Source: Amborella trichopoda (Eukaryota > Streptophyta > Magnoliopsida > Amborellales > Amborellaceae). From it: a stretch of 64,000 bases of DNA. Positions 9,767 to 22,400 of this stretch are shown in pieces. The translations under genes were made by a program, and so were the position numbers. Location: the NCBI RefSeq assembly GCF_000471905.2, contig NW_006499563.1, forward strand, positions 103,832-167,831, written 5' to 3'. Under the pieces are notes generated by a model. The model worked only from the letters and a program-made list of their open reading frames with translations. It did no database searches and was not told the DNA's origin. The stretch's first letter is position 1. Each line of letters starts with the position of its first letter.

Positions 9767-11848
9767 CAAAAAAAGAAGAAGATAAAAGAGTGTGACATCA
9801 AAGTCTTGATGGCTTGCCTATAAAGTAGAAATTGGAAGGGTACCTACAATTTTCCCATTAAAATTTCATGACTTTCAAAATTGGGAAAAGTTTTAATGTG
9901 GTTAGAACCCTATTGCAACAATTACGGTTGCAATCTTCTTCACCGTCCAATAAAATAAATGGATGGTGGATATTTTAAAAAGAAAAGAGAGACGGGAAAT
10001 TGGTAAACGGAAAGCTCCGTTGTCATTTCAATTTCCCTCAAAATTCTCTCTCTATCCTCTTGGATGCCTCTCTCTCCATCATGAGAACCTCTTACCAAAT
10101 TATCTTTATATCCTCTTGGACGACTCTCTCTCTCCATCAGGTTCATCACAGAACCCTTTAGAGAGATGTTCATCGCTAGGGATGGCAAGAACCCTTTAGA
10201 GAGAGGTACAAAGAGAAGATGGAAAGAGAGCATTAGGGTTAGGATTAGAAAAGGCCCCAACACTTTAGAGAGAGAAGACTGAGAGAGGGTACACAGAGAG
10301 AAGATCGAGGAAAACATGAGGAGCACATCGAAGAAAAGTTGAGACAGAGAGAGGTACAAAGAGAGAAGATTGAAGGAGACCATTAGGGCTTGGGTTAGAA
10401 ATGGTCCTCTGAGCATTTGCTGCCATTCAAAATTAGCCCAATCAAAAACGAATTGCAAAGTTCAAGAAAAAGTTCAATGATTCTCTCTGCTGGCATTTGC
10501 TACCATTCGAAATCCTTTGCAACCATTGCAAATCCAGCACCTCAATCAAGCTGTCTCTATATTGTGGGTTTTACAGATTGAAATCCAGAATAATTTCTCA
10601 AGGTTTTTTTTTTGCTTTTTTTCCCCAATTAGCTATTTTGGTACATATGAGCTGCTTTCTTCTTCTTCTTCTTTTTTTCTTGGTTATTTTGTTTATTTTA
10701 CCCATATGAGGATTCTTTTGCCCAAATCAATGTTCTGGTGCACCTGAGCTATTCGCTCTTTTTTTTTCTTTTTTTTTGCCTTAAATTTTTCTTCCACCTC
10801 ATTTTGTTCCATGTAAAGCTATTATTAATGCATCCATTGCTTGCTTGAATTTAGTGGATGTTTATTCTAGCAAAGTCCACAGTGTTTTGAAGAACCTTGG
10901 GTTCAGTCACTAAATTTATTTTTAGTTTTTTCTTTTATTTTGTTTTGGGGAAAAATATTTTTTGGATAAATGGTGATCAAATTAGTGTGAACTACGAGAA
11001 AATCTTTTTCAATTCAAGATTGACAATTTGGTTGATTTAGTTTTGTTATTTACTTTGGAATTGAGCTGCAAATTATCTAATCTCTTAATCCACCTATTAA
11101 ATTAATTTGAATCAGGCCTGGCAAATAAAAGAAATCAAACCAATATGTCTGGAAAATAAAAAGAATGAAAGATTTTAACCACTCAATTGAATAAGTTTCC
11201 TAAAAATTCTAAATACCAAAACTATTGGGCATGGTAAATGGATTTTGAAATGGTGGCGATCGGAGATGCTTCAAAAGATAATGCTAAAAATTTTCTCAAC
11301 CCATTAATTTGAGTTTATATTTTGTTTTTCGATTTTGAACTCATTTATCCCAGATAAATGAGTGTTATGTACTTTTCAATGTACATTACATGCATGGATT
11401 AATTGGAATTTTATATGGATGATGTTATGAAATGTTGACGATTAGAGATATTGCAAATTTTCTGTAAATTTGCAGCAATTGCACTACTCTTTATGAGAAT
11501 ATTAAATATTTTTTGTATATGAATGAGGAAGAAAGGCTAGCCTATTATTTGTATGGTAAGAATTTTTGATGTGTATAAATGAGTATGTAAAGAGAGAATG
11601 TATATATTGGTAGCACCCTTATGATATTTATGTGTTCATGGTTTTATTGTTGTTGTTGTATGTGATGAAGATAACCATCTTAGAAATATTAGGAATGTTA
11701 AAAGAGTAGTACTTGAAGCTTGACAATTGTATGATAATGAGAAGTCTTTAATTCTAGCTCTAGAATTTTTTTAATAATTCTGACTTAAAAAGAGTCGATA
11801 AATGTCTAATTAGAATTTCCTTTCATGTTTATGGGTCTATAAAATAGG
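9767..11848. other. Spacer with GA/CT-rich degenerate repeats
   Basis: Between 9960 and 10460 there are imperfectly repeated GA/CT-rich blocks (units with AGAGAGAGGTACAAAGAGA and with TATCCTCTTGGA.GCCTCTCTC). Poly-T tracts follow at 10590-10790 and then AT-rich DNA. This side could hold the promoter or 5' UTR of the ancestral FRS gene, but nothing specific is visible. Confidence 0.5.
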
Positions 11849-14228
11849 ATGGACCTAAAACTGGACGCAAAGAACATAATTGACATGGAGGTGGAGAGTA
11901 TTTCAGGTATTCATGTTGTTGAGGAGTATAACAACAATGAAACAAATGATATTATTCATGTGGATGGTGACAATGACAGCGACTCTTATGTAAGTCAGGA
12001 TGAGACTTGCACGGTTGAGCTAATAACTTCGGAATGTAATGATGAGGTTCCACAAGAAGGTATGCGGTTTGAATCTCCTATAGCCGCATTTGATTTTTAT
12101 AATAAATATGGAAAAAGAATGGGTTTCAATGTTCGATGTTCTTCAACTCATCGATCAAGAAAAGATGGGTCGGTCATTGCTCGTGAATATGTATGTTCAA
12201 AACAAGGTCTGTGGCAAAAGAAGTATGAGGGGAATCAATCTCAACCCTATACAAGGATAGAGTGTCAAGCAAAGCTAAGAATCAAGAAAGATGCATATGA
12301 TATATGGTTCATTTCAAAACACAAGAAAGATCATTCTCATGCCTTTACTTCACCATCCAAAGTCCATCTCCTTCGGTCACATCGTACAATTCCGAAGGCC
12401 ATGAGAGAGATGATCTACATGTATAACTCATGCCGGTTAACTGCCCCAAAGATAACAAAAGTGATGTCTACACAGGTTGGAGGTCCAAGGAGTCTCCCTT
12501 TTGTGGATGTAAATTGCAAGAATGCAATATATAACAATCAGAAAAAAAATTCTAAATTGGTAGGTGGGGATGCAGAGGGTTTGATGGAATTCTTTGCTAC
12601 TAAGAGTGTCACGAACCCATTATTTGCATACAAGATACAAGTTGATGAAGATGGGCGCTTAACCAATGTGATATAGGTTGTTGCAAAATTAAGGATCGCT
12701 TACGAGTTCTTTGAGGATGTACTTATATTTGATACAACATACAAAACCAATGCCTATGGGATGCCATGTGCCCCAATTTTAGGAGTAAACTATCACACAA
12801 AAACTATATTCTTAGGATGTGCTTTGCTCCATAGAGAGGATGAGGAGTCTTTTACATAGCTGTTCAAAAAGTGGCTCGAGGTGATGAATAGACGCCAACC
12901 CAATACAATTATCACAGACCAAGATAGGGCAATGGCCCTTGCAATAAAAAATGTATTCCTAGAATCCCGACATCGCTTGTGTAGATGGCATATTACATAA
13001 AAAATTGAGCAGAAAATGGTGCAAGTTGAGCGCAAATATCCATCATTCCGTGGGGATTTATACAAGTATATTGACCATTGCACCATCATCATGGAATTTG
13101 AAGATGAGTAGCGAAGAATGATAGAAAGATATGAATTGATGAACAGTGATTGGATGCAATCCCTATATGAAATGCGACACCAGTGGATAGATGTATATTT
13201 GCAAGATTGCTTCTTTGCTGGCAATAGGACTAGTGGAAGAAGCAAAGCCATGAATAAGGACGTTAAGGCATACGTAAATTCCCATACTAGCTTGACTACA
13301 TTTGTTAGCCGACTTCAAGAGCTAATTGATAAAAAATTTGATGAGGAAAACAATACAGATTTCAAATCTCACAATGAAACACTAGTTATGAAGATTGTGA
13401 TCCATGTGGAGAGACAAATGGCTCAAATTTACTTCCCAACTATCTTTAAAAACTTCTTTCAGTCAGAGTTAATGAAGGCCACTGATCTTACTTGTGAAGT
13501 GCAAGAGGATGATGGGATGAAATGCACTTTTAGTTTGAAAGAATATGGGGCATGCTACCCTGCCCACACAATTGTATTCAGTAATAATGAGGAGAAAGTA
13601 ACACGTAGCTGCCATCTATATGAGCACATGGGTATCCCTTGTAGTCATATACTTAGAGTATTTGTTTTAAAAATATACTTGAGTTACCCCAGTACTATAT
13701 AATGAAGCGATGGACAAAGGATGTAACAAAGGGGGCTGCTCGTGATGGTTTTGGAATTCAAGTAAGGGCCAATCGTGAGGATGCCTATTCCATGCACTAC
13801 AATGATCTATTTCAACGGTGCAACATGCTATTAGCTAATGAGCCATGAGTCCTAGTGTATATGAATACTCAAAGATGGTTATAGATGAGGCATGCGACAA
13901 GGTTGCTGCTAGAGTGGACAAGGAGAAAGCTTCCATAAAACAAGTCTCTCCTACCCCTAGTAGCCCTACGTCCTTAAGAACACCTGCCTTTTGTGTGGAT
14001 CCCATCCTCTTCGGGGCTTCCAATCCATATGTGACTATCAAGGCTCCAACTTGTGCAAAGCCGAAGGGACGACCACCTACCCATTTGAGAATCAAACCTT
14101 GGTACAAAGAGAGAACAATTAAGATAAAGTGTGGTGGTTGGGGAGTCATAGGTCATGATAGGCGTAATTATGCTAGGTACGATCAATTATATTTTATAGT
14201 TGTGAGTTTAGGTTTTAAAGCTAATTGA
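11849..14228 (+). pseudogene. FAR1-RELATED SEQUENCE (FHY3/FAR1 family) pseudogene
   Basis: FRS proteins are transcription factors domesticated from Mutator-like transposases. From ATG 11849 the frame has an acidic N-terminus and a FAR1 DNA-binding domain (residues about 70-166: GMRFESPIAAFDFYNKYGKR to the DHSHAF end). A MULE transposase domain follows with FDTTY and ITDQDRAMALA, then a SWIM finger (CHLYEHMGIPCSHIL) and a C-terminal zinc-knuckle remnant (KCGGWGVIGHDRRN). One frame holds to about 13660 but is cut by stops at 12674, 12857, 12998 and 13109. Three of the four fit Trp to TAG changes. A frameshift near 13660-13680 and another near 13845 move the C-terminus to other frames. The first SWIM cysteine reads Arg (CGT). 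It could be a dead FRS gene or a decayed Jittery-like transposon; no TIRs were found. Confidence 0.85.
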
Positions 14229-15039
14229 AGTATTATTTATTGTTTCTTTAATACTTTGATGACTCAAGGTTAATGATTATGAACGATTTTGTGTTAGTTA
14301 GTTACTTAGCTCCAACTTGTGAAATATTGTTTTAAAAATGATTTTAATAATATAATCTATTACATGAAAATTGCTTTCTCAGATGCTCCAAATATTATTG
14401 AGTTGTTTTCCTTTTATGTTTTGGTACAGGAGCGTCACTGTCAAAGGGCCGAAGTAACTCCCCAATGAGTATGTGTAACACTCAAAGCACCGTGGCTGAG
14501 AAGCAACAATGATTGACCTTTAATTTGATATCTAATTGATTTTTTGATATGTAATTACACATTTTTTTGGATATCTACTTACATATTTTTTTTTAGTTCT
14601 GATGTTGGTTACCTTGCAAGGTATGACGTTTGTGTAAGAAACTTGTGTAAGAAGCAAGTGTGTGATAATTTTCTATGTATATGAGAATCGATCACTGTAA
14701 AAAACAGGGGTATTAAATTTGGGCCCTTATGATATGCATGGAAAAGTGTGGAAGATGACATTTTGTGGAAAACATAGTCTTTCTTCAACATAGGCTATTG
14801 ATTATGTTCATGGTAGTTTGTCATTGTTTATGCTAAGAAAATATGAAGTATTGGACTTGCTGCTGCATAATTAATTTGATGCATTGGACCTACTGCTACA
14901 TAAATTGACAATGCAACCTTTAACTTCCTTAATGCATTTCTAAAGCAGGAAAGCTTGAATATTTTGTCCAAGCTTTTTCTTAATCAGGGGCAAGTTTGTC
15001 CAACAATTAACCTTATATATATATATATATATATATATT

Positions 15040-15132
15040 NNNNNNNNNNNNNNNNNNNNNNNNNNNNNNNNNNNNNNNNNNNNNNNNNNNNNNNNNNNNN
15101 NNNNNNNNNNNNNNNNNNNNNNNNNNNNNNNN
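15040..15132. other. Assembly gap (93 N)
   Basis: Ns directly follow a TA dinucleotide tract, which probably caused the gap. Confidence 0.98.
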
Positions 15133-15679
15133 ATAGATGAGCATATTAGTGGGTTTAATGTACTGGGTTGATGTGTCTACTCAATTTAATCTATCTTGTC
15201 TTGTTCATTTTTTTAACAAATGAGCATATTTCAGGTCACAATTGATGCAACAAATTTGTTGGGATGTGGGATGTGTAGTAGTCGATCCTTCCACATACAC
15301 TCTCTCTTTCATCACGTTTGATACCAAATGCTCTCTCTCTCTCATCCCGATAGATACCAAATGCGCTCTCTCTGTGTATCTCTCTCTATCTCCTAAGTTA
15401 TGTAACCAAAAAATAAAAATGCATAAAAAGAAGTGAAACATTCAACATATAAGAATAATAAAGTTCACAAAACAAAGGATATACTCTTGTTCAACCCCCC
15501 GGGGATTATAAACCAAAATTTTACCTTATAGACAACCAAATGAAAACAACATGAACTATAGACCCCTGAATGATTAAATATATACTTAAGAGTACAAATG
15601 AATATCCTAATGTGCCATCGATCGATTAACTTTTACTACAAACTACTTAAGGAGATACTTCATGCTAGATTTGTGCATG

Positions 15680-15799
15680 TCATTTGCATATTGAGATCTT
15701 GACCAAATCATGGTCAAGTAAGGCAAAGACGTGCTTGCTTTGGTTAGAGTAGCTCTTCCACCACCGTTTGAATAATTCTGAAAAATCCTCAAGGCTCAT
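15680..15799 (-). pseudogene. Unidentified coding-like fragment (39 aa)
   Basis: A minus-strand frame reads MSLEDFSELFKRWWKSYSNQ, then SKHVFALLDHDLVKI, with a normal amino-acid mix unlike the AT-rich shadows around it. I do not recognise the family. Sequence upstream (to about 15900) may continue it in other frames. It could be one exon of a lost gene or chance. Confidence 0.3.
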
Positions 15800-17084
15800 G
15801 CTACCATACATATTTAGGCTATTAGTTAGGCTCAAAAGGTAATGTTGATGAGGGGCCTAAGATCAGTGGCTTTAGCTTCAGATTCTTATCCTCTAGAATG
15901 AATCTCCACAAAGGCTTGATAAACACAACACAAAGGATCAAAATAAAATTACTTAGTTATCTCTTATTTTGTAAAATTAAAAGTGTTTCTAGTCCATATT
16001 GTCAGCAAAATATTTTGCACATCCATGTGAATAAATGAATTACCAACATGTTGTTGATAAATATATAACAACTTGAAATTATGAACAAAAATTTGCTTTT
16101 GTAATAATTATTTGAACGGCTTCCAAAAGGAAAGAAACACATTACTGGAATTAAAAAATTTGAGTATCCAAATAACCAGTTACATGCACACAAAGAAACA
16201 TATAGCTGTTTAAAGCTTGTGAACACAAAGAAGAAGTATAAAACATAGGAATTACTTCACAATGCCAACCTCAACAACTTAACAAATGCATATAACTTGA
16301 TTGTGAATAGTTGCAATATTTATATGAAAAGATCAAAATTCAGCAAACCTATCTAAATTAATGAATTATTCACTAATTAGGTTAACCATTTGAAATTTAT
16401 AATAAAGGTCTTCTTAAATAAGAATTACTTGAATTACTATTAAAATAAAATAAGTAGAATTACTTGAACAAGAATTTGGGAATAAATGAGCATTTAAATA
16501 ACCATTTATATGCCCATTAGGAACCACATTTGAATTCCTTGACATCAAAATTGGAAAAAGTATTATCACTTACCAGCCTCGCCCAAATTCCCATTCCCAT
16601 TGTGTTCAAATATATTACTAAATCTAGCAAGAAAAGAAAGACAAACCAAATAGTTTTTACCCCATCATGAATACTCATAGCTAAGAATACAATCTCTTTT
16701 AAAGTCACTAACAAACCAACCCTTCCCAAGAGGTTACACAGTAAGTAAATTAAATCGTTCCCCATATCATTTGGATCGAATTTACTTCAACATTTATCAT
16801 GTAACAATAACGGGCCATTCTTCACTACAATAAAAAAAGAATAAGAAGGAAAACTAAAATAAAAAGGTCACATTTCACCATTCTTGTATAAAGATATATA
16901 GCTCTAAAAGGCCATTGTTTTAATATGGAGGATTTATAGGGATACATCCCTTTGTTCAACCAAGTCAAAGAAGTGAAAAAAGACATACACATAAATGGAG
17001 GCCATACTAGAGCACAAAAAGTATCTTAATATGGAAGCAAGACATATGCAAATATCCATTTGCGCATCGAAGACCTAAAAGGAA

Positions 17085-18080
17085 ATTGAAAGAGAAATAC
17101 ACCCAAATGGAGTCAATAAAAGAAAACCCAGGTTATCTATATCAATCCTACCATGCCAATTGAATCATTTCTTTTAACTGGGATAAAAATAAAAAGCAAA
17201 AAAAACCAAGAAAGACCACAAATTTGATCTATTTTGGTCCCTAAGAAAATGAAACCTCTCTTTATTAAAAAAGAAAAAGAAAACAAGGAAACCCTAGAAT
17301 GGTGATGGTTATGATATGAACATACCTTGCATTTGGCATTGAAAGAGAAATACACCCAAATAGAGTCAATAAAAGAAAACCCAGGTTATCTATATCAATC
17401 CTACCATGCCAATTGAATCATTTCTTTTAACTGGGATAAAAATAGAAAGCAAAAAAAAACCAAAAAAGGCCACATATTTTTGGTCTATTTGGGTCCCTAA
17501 GAAAATGAAACCTAGCTCTGTTAAAAGAAAAAAAAGAAAACAGAAAAACCTTAGAATGGTGATGGTTATGAACATACCTTGCATTGGCATTGAAAGAGAA
17601 ATACACCCAAATGGAGTCAATAAAAGAAAACCCAGGTTATCTATATCAATCCTACCATGCCAATTGAATCATTTCTTTTAACTGGGATAAAAATAAAAAG
17701 TAAAAAAAACCAAGAAAGACCACATATTTTGGTCTAGTTGGGTCCCTAAGAAAATGAAATCTCTCTCTATTAAAAAAGAAGAAGAAAACAACGAAACCCT
17801 AGAATGGTGATGGTTATGAACATACTTTGCATTGACATTGAAAGAGAAATACACCCAAATGGAGTCAATAAAAGAAAACCCAGGTTATCTATATCAATCC
17901 TATCATGCCAATTGAATCATTTCTTTTAACTGGGATAAAAATTAAAAGCAAAAAAATCCAAGACAGACCACAAATTTTGGTCTATTTGGGTTCATGAGAA
18001 AATGAAACCTCTCTTTATTAAAAGAAAAAAAGAAAACAGGGAAACCTTATAATGGTGATGGTTATGAACATGCATTGACA
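17085..18080. repeat. Four tandem copies of a ~250-bp unit
   Basis: Copies start at 17085, 17338, 17589 and 17837 (periods 253, 251 and 248), each opening with ATTGAAAGAGAAATACACCC and passing through CCATGCCAATTGAATCATTT. They differ by scattered substitutions and short A-run length changes. All open frames inside are repeat products. The array ends about 780 bp before the RPL39 TATA box. Confidence 0.93.
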
Positions 18081-18858
18081 TGGAAGAATAACTGCAAACC
18101 ACCCTTTAGGGCTGGCCTAAAAATCATTCATGAAGAAAGAAGGAATTTACAACGGACTGAACAGACATCCAGCCAAGGCCAAAGCTGCTTAACTAAGGTA
18201 GCAGGAGCAAAGTAGAATACCACCCCATTAGATAAAGCCACTCCAATCATAGAGAAAAATCTTATCTTGAAATAAACCCACTCTAGAGAAAAAGCCGTTA
18301 TGTATTTTAGAGAGAGAGATAGTATTATGTAACAAATTGGTTCATCTTTCTATTTTGATAAAAGATTAAGCTTTTCTTCTCCAAGAGAAGATGAAAGGCC
18401 AAAGAGGTTACCATAGAGAAGTTTGAGAAAGTGCAAAAGTGTTACGGAAAATAGGAGAACCTAGTGAAGATGGAGAAGGTGATAGAGAGAAAAAAATAAA
18501 ACTGTGGGTATACGCAGAAGTTAGAGTGAGAAAAAAGAAAGGTATGGTTGAGCTTCCTTTTTAAAAAGTCAAAATGATATCATAAAGTCAAGTTAACCTG
18601 TTCTTTTTCATTAACCGTTGTGCATAATCCTCGAAAACGGTGGGTGAAAATGTCTGCAACCAACTTCTGATACTTTCGATTGCAACCGTATAGAAATAGC
18701 ACCCTTCAAAATTTCCCCGTCGTCCGTTTTAGTTTTAGCTCTCTTTGGTCATTGTGTCGAAAATTCCCATTAAAATATCACCGTCAAAGTTTTAGGACTC
18801 TTTTGTCATTATCTTGAATTTGCAGGGGCTTTTTTGGCACTCTGTCTTCCTCTCTTGC

Positions 18859-18866
18859 TATAAAAT
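18859..18866 (+). promoter_or_regulatory. RPL39: TATA box of RPL39
   Basis: TATAAAAT lies 94 bp before the RPL39 start codon, which would place transcription start near 18888-18895. Confidence 0.65.
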
Positions 18867-18883
18867 GGGATCCACGGCCGAAA

Positions 18884-18893
18884 TTAGGGTTTA
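18884..18893 (+). promoter_or_regulatory. RPL39: Telo-box near the RPL39 transcription start
   Basis: TTAGGGTTTA is the reverse form of the plant telo-box AAACCCTAA, an element common near the start sites of plant ribosomal protein genes. It lies 18 bp after the TATA box. Confidence 0.6.
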
Positions 18894-18952
18894 GGCAGGA
18901 CGAGGACGGGGACGGGGACGCACTTGGAGCAGGAGCAAACCAGAACTTCAAC

Positions 18953-19473
18953 ATGGTATCCCTCTCTCTCTCTCTCTCTACTGTAAAAATGGGCTCTCAT
19001 TCAATCTATTCAAGTCACAGATTAGGTATCTTAGAATCTCTCTTTCTTTAGTATTTTGAGTGAATTCTTAATCTAGAAATTGTGTGATTTCTATCTCTCT
19101 TTGTTATTGCCTGGTATCGTGAATCTGATTTTGTTTTTTTGTTTTTTGTTTAATTGAATTTGCAGCCTTCACACAAGACCTTTAGGATCAAGATGAAGTT
19201 GGCAAAGAAGATGAGGCAGAACAGGCCTATTCCCCACTGGATCAGGATGAGGACTGATAACAAAATCAGGTATGATGCGCATATCATTTCTTATGGTTCT
19301 TTTAATACTTTTTATTATTTTAATTCTTTGAAGTGTATGTCTGTTTAATCATGATTTTGTAGATTACGATATTTAATTATGACTCTGCAGATTCATTATC
19401 AATGATGTTTTCTCATGTTTGCAGGTACAATGCGAAACGCAGGCACTGGCGTAGAACAAAGCTTGGGTTTTAA
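18953..19473 (+). CDS. RPL39: 60S ribosomal protein eL39, three coding exons
   Basis: eL39 is a small basic protein lining the end of the large-subunit peptide exit tunnel in the cytosol. Exons: 18953-18955 (only the ATG), 19166-19269 and 19425-19473 (stop TAA 19471-19473). Introns 18956-19165 and 19270-19424 both have GT...TTGCAG borders. Splicing gives 156 nt, or 51 residues, the family's usual length, beginning [20 protein letters not shown] and ending [12 protein letters not shown], with the conserved [19 protein letters not shown] core between. No stop or frameshift is seen. A TATA box and telo-box precede it, and the 5' UTR contains GGGGAC repeats. The AT-rich stretch after 19474 is probably the 3' UTR; no poly(A) site was fixed. 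This is the only gene in the window that looks intact. Confidence 0.96.
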
Positions 19474-22400
19474 GGTTATTGAACTACAGTTTTTGCATAT
19501 GGACTATAGGGTTTTTCTTTTTGTTGGTATCATGAGGCCTGTGCAGGCCAAATTAGTGGATGAACAATATGACCACAGTTTTTGTCGAATTTGCTAACAA
19601 GCGGATTATACAGATGATTTAGCGTTTTTTGTGAGATTCGAAATACAATCGGCTATGGATTACTGAATATTTTTTGACCCATCCATGATTTTTTTGTTCT
19701 CGTGGTTTTTATAATTGTGAAGATATTGTTTGAAGGCATTGTCGTTGCTATGCTGCTATGGGCTTATGATAATTGAAAATTGGATCCCTCTTGCTTCCCT
19801 GTTATCTTTTGATTGGTGATCCATGTCGGCATTTTGGATCTTAATTTGTGGCCTTAAATCTGGCTCATTGCTATTCTTTTGCCAGATTGTTGTAGGAAAT
19901 TATGTTTAAAAAGGCCTCTTTCTTGAGGATCAAATTGAGTTATTGTGTCATATATTGAGGTTTATCAGAACTTCTGAAGCCTCTTTTAAAGAAGGTTAAT
20001 CTGGGTGTATGGCCCAAATGCTTAACATCTATGGAATGTTTGCAATTTTTTGAATGCCTTGTTGGAAAGTGGATCGTGTCTAGTGCCACAACTTTGCATT
20101 AGTTTATGCAATAACAACTTCTGTTGGAATTAGATCCCTCAGCTTATGCTGGAACACAACAATAATCCTGAACAAAAAGAAAGCTTCCAATCTAGAAAGT
20201 AATCTTAGGTATTCTGAAAATTTTGGGATGGTGATGCTTAAGGATTGTAGATTTTGATGATGCTTTAGTTATGATAATATATATGAATTTTCTATGATCA
20301 TTCTATTATATATTGCATTCTGTATACGAAGCAAACTAATATACATTGTCAATTCAGCGAACAAGTATAGAAAACAGGTTACGCTTCTTTGAAGTCATTG
20401 AATTTTGTTTTGGTCTGATTCTTTCCCGGAAATGTACCATGGTCCATGGCCATTTTGAATGTTTATTTGATTGATTTGTAGTTAACAGTATAATAGATCT
20501 GCCCTCATCAAGGGCTGTAAGTGATGTTTAAATTCAAGAAATCTAGTCTTGCAAATAGAAGAAAGCACGTAGATGGTTTGTTATAAGTTTATTGCTCTTG
20601 AATGGAATATGCCATTTCAGTTTCCACTTGGCAAAAGGGAAATGAAAATTTGCATTAAATTTGGACTTTGTTCTAGGTTTGAATGCCTATATATCAAGAT
20701 ATGTGAGAAACATGTTTCACCTCTTCAAATTCAATATATGGGGAGAAAAGATTATTTTTGTGAGAGCTCCTCCCATGTGGGAAGGCGGTAGAAGTTGAGA
20801 TATCTCCTAGCTAGAGAAAATAAAGAAAGAGACCTATATTAGTGAGGCATATTTGAGTTATTTCTTGGAGAAAATTCACATAATATATGTGGATTACATG
20901 AGGGGATTGTATGCTACTTTTTGAAAGATGTTTCAATTGAGCTTGTAGAAGAGGCATTATTTGGGTTCTATAGATTTAGAAATTTGAAAGATTAATTTTT
21001 GTCGATCAATGGGATGGCTCACATCCCCCATCTCCCATCCCCTGCCCCACTATCCATGTTTCTCCGAGATTTGGAGTCCTTCTCGGTAAACGTAAACTAT
21101 CATTGTTTCTTTCTAATGCTTAATCTTTTGTGCTTTCACCTTTGTGGTTGGTAAGTTCTCATAAAAAAATACGAGATGAGTTTTATTGCATACACCACCT
21201 TTAGTCAAATTGTTGAACCCTGACCATACAACAACTAGATCCTATGTGATCAGTGGCCAAGGTGCATACCCCTTAATGGGCAAGTGGATGAGCACTTGCA
21301 TGGCTAAGGTTTCATATTTTGTTACAATAGAGGTGCTTGAGCATTTGCACCATCACATAAAATTGAAAGCTGGTCATTTGGTTGACAAGGAAAAGCAAGG
21401 TATTTACTATTGTTGATGTGATGGTGGGTATATGCACTGGAGCCATATATGTGCACATGAACAGTAACAATTTAACGGATTTCTCAGTGTTTCTGTGTGT
21501 AAGTATGCATTGTGACAAGTTTTTGTTTATTACAAGGAGGTTTCTGTTTTACATGACTTGTGCATATTTGTTCTTTTGATTCTTCTCCATGTGAAATGCA
21601 TATTTATTTGGCCATTGGAAAAGTTTTGCACCTTTTGTGTTGTGGCATAGGCTAAAAAAATTGGGCCCGACGGTGTAGATGGCATCAAAATTTTGCAACC
21701 CTAAAACTTACGAAATACAAAAACCCTATCATGTTTCTACTTTTTCTCTCTCGAAAACCCATATCCTCTTCTCTGCAACTCTCCCATGACCACCATTAGA
21801 AGGTGGCTCTTTCCCAGATGCCTGGAGACAACCCTTAAACTCCCCGGCAGACATCGTCACCGTCCCATTTTGTTCAAAAACCACCCGAGGTGGAGGTAGT
21901 GGTGCCACAGCTTGGCTCTTGTTGATGCTAATCTTTGTTTCTATTTCTCCCACAACTCGTCGCTGCCAACCTTTGTTTCTTTCTGTCCCACTATTGAAAT
22001 GGGCTATTAAAGACTCAACATGCCTGAAAACTTAAAAAGACTTTTTAGAAACTCTGACATAAAAAGGCTTCATGACCTTTTTTCCTTTTGTGGCACATCC
22101 TTGGCTTATTCCAGGTCGGACAAACCATATGCATTCCCTCTCTTCCAAAGAAAACCCATTTGCGTATGCTGGTGGTGCATGATTGCTTGGACCCTTAGAA
22201 CCTATGGGTGGCAATGGGTTTGGTCAACCTAGATCTGGACCCAACTCGAGTCTAGGGTTTTGGACCTTCTACCCATCGGATATCAAAGATGGGGTAATTT
22301 TGCATTATGTCGCTATGCCATTCAAGGGGGTTTCTTGATAGGGTGTCAGAAAAAATTGCTTTAAGTTGGTTCGGCCTATTCGTTAGCATAGGCACTGATA

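Larger units (their letters stand above)
14229..17084. other. AT-rich spacer with a TA repeat and gap
   Basis: No recognisable gene. A (TA)n tract at 15013-15039 runs into an assembly gap. A CT-rich block at 15300-15390 reads through both strands as low-complexity open frames. The only coding-like stretch is listed separately (15680-15799). Confidence 0.5.

Noticed and set aside
9940..10458. 172-residue open frame, minus strand
   Set aside because: Arises from repeated GA/CT-rich blocks; the protein is repetitive Leu/Ser sequence without domain.
17137..17681. Open frames on both strands inside the 250-bp tandem units
   Set aside because: Copies of the same repeat product; both strands open, no coding signature.
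22200..22260. Possible hAT-type terminus (TATGGGTGGCAATGGG)
   Set aside because: No matching inverted end or target duplication was found within several kb.
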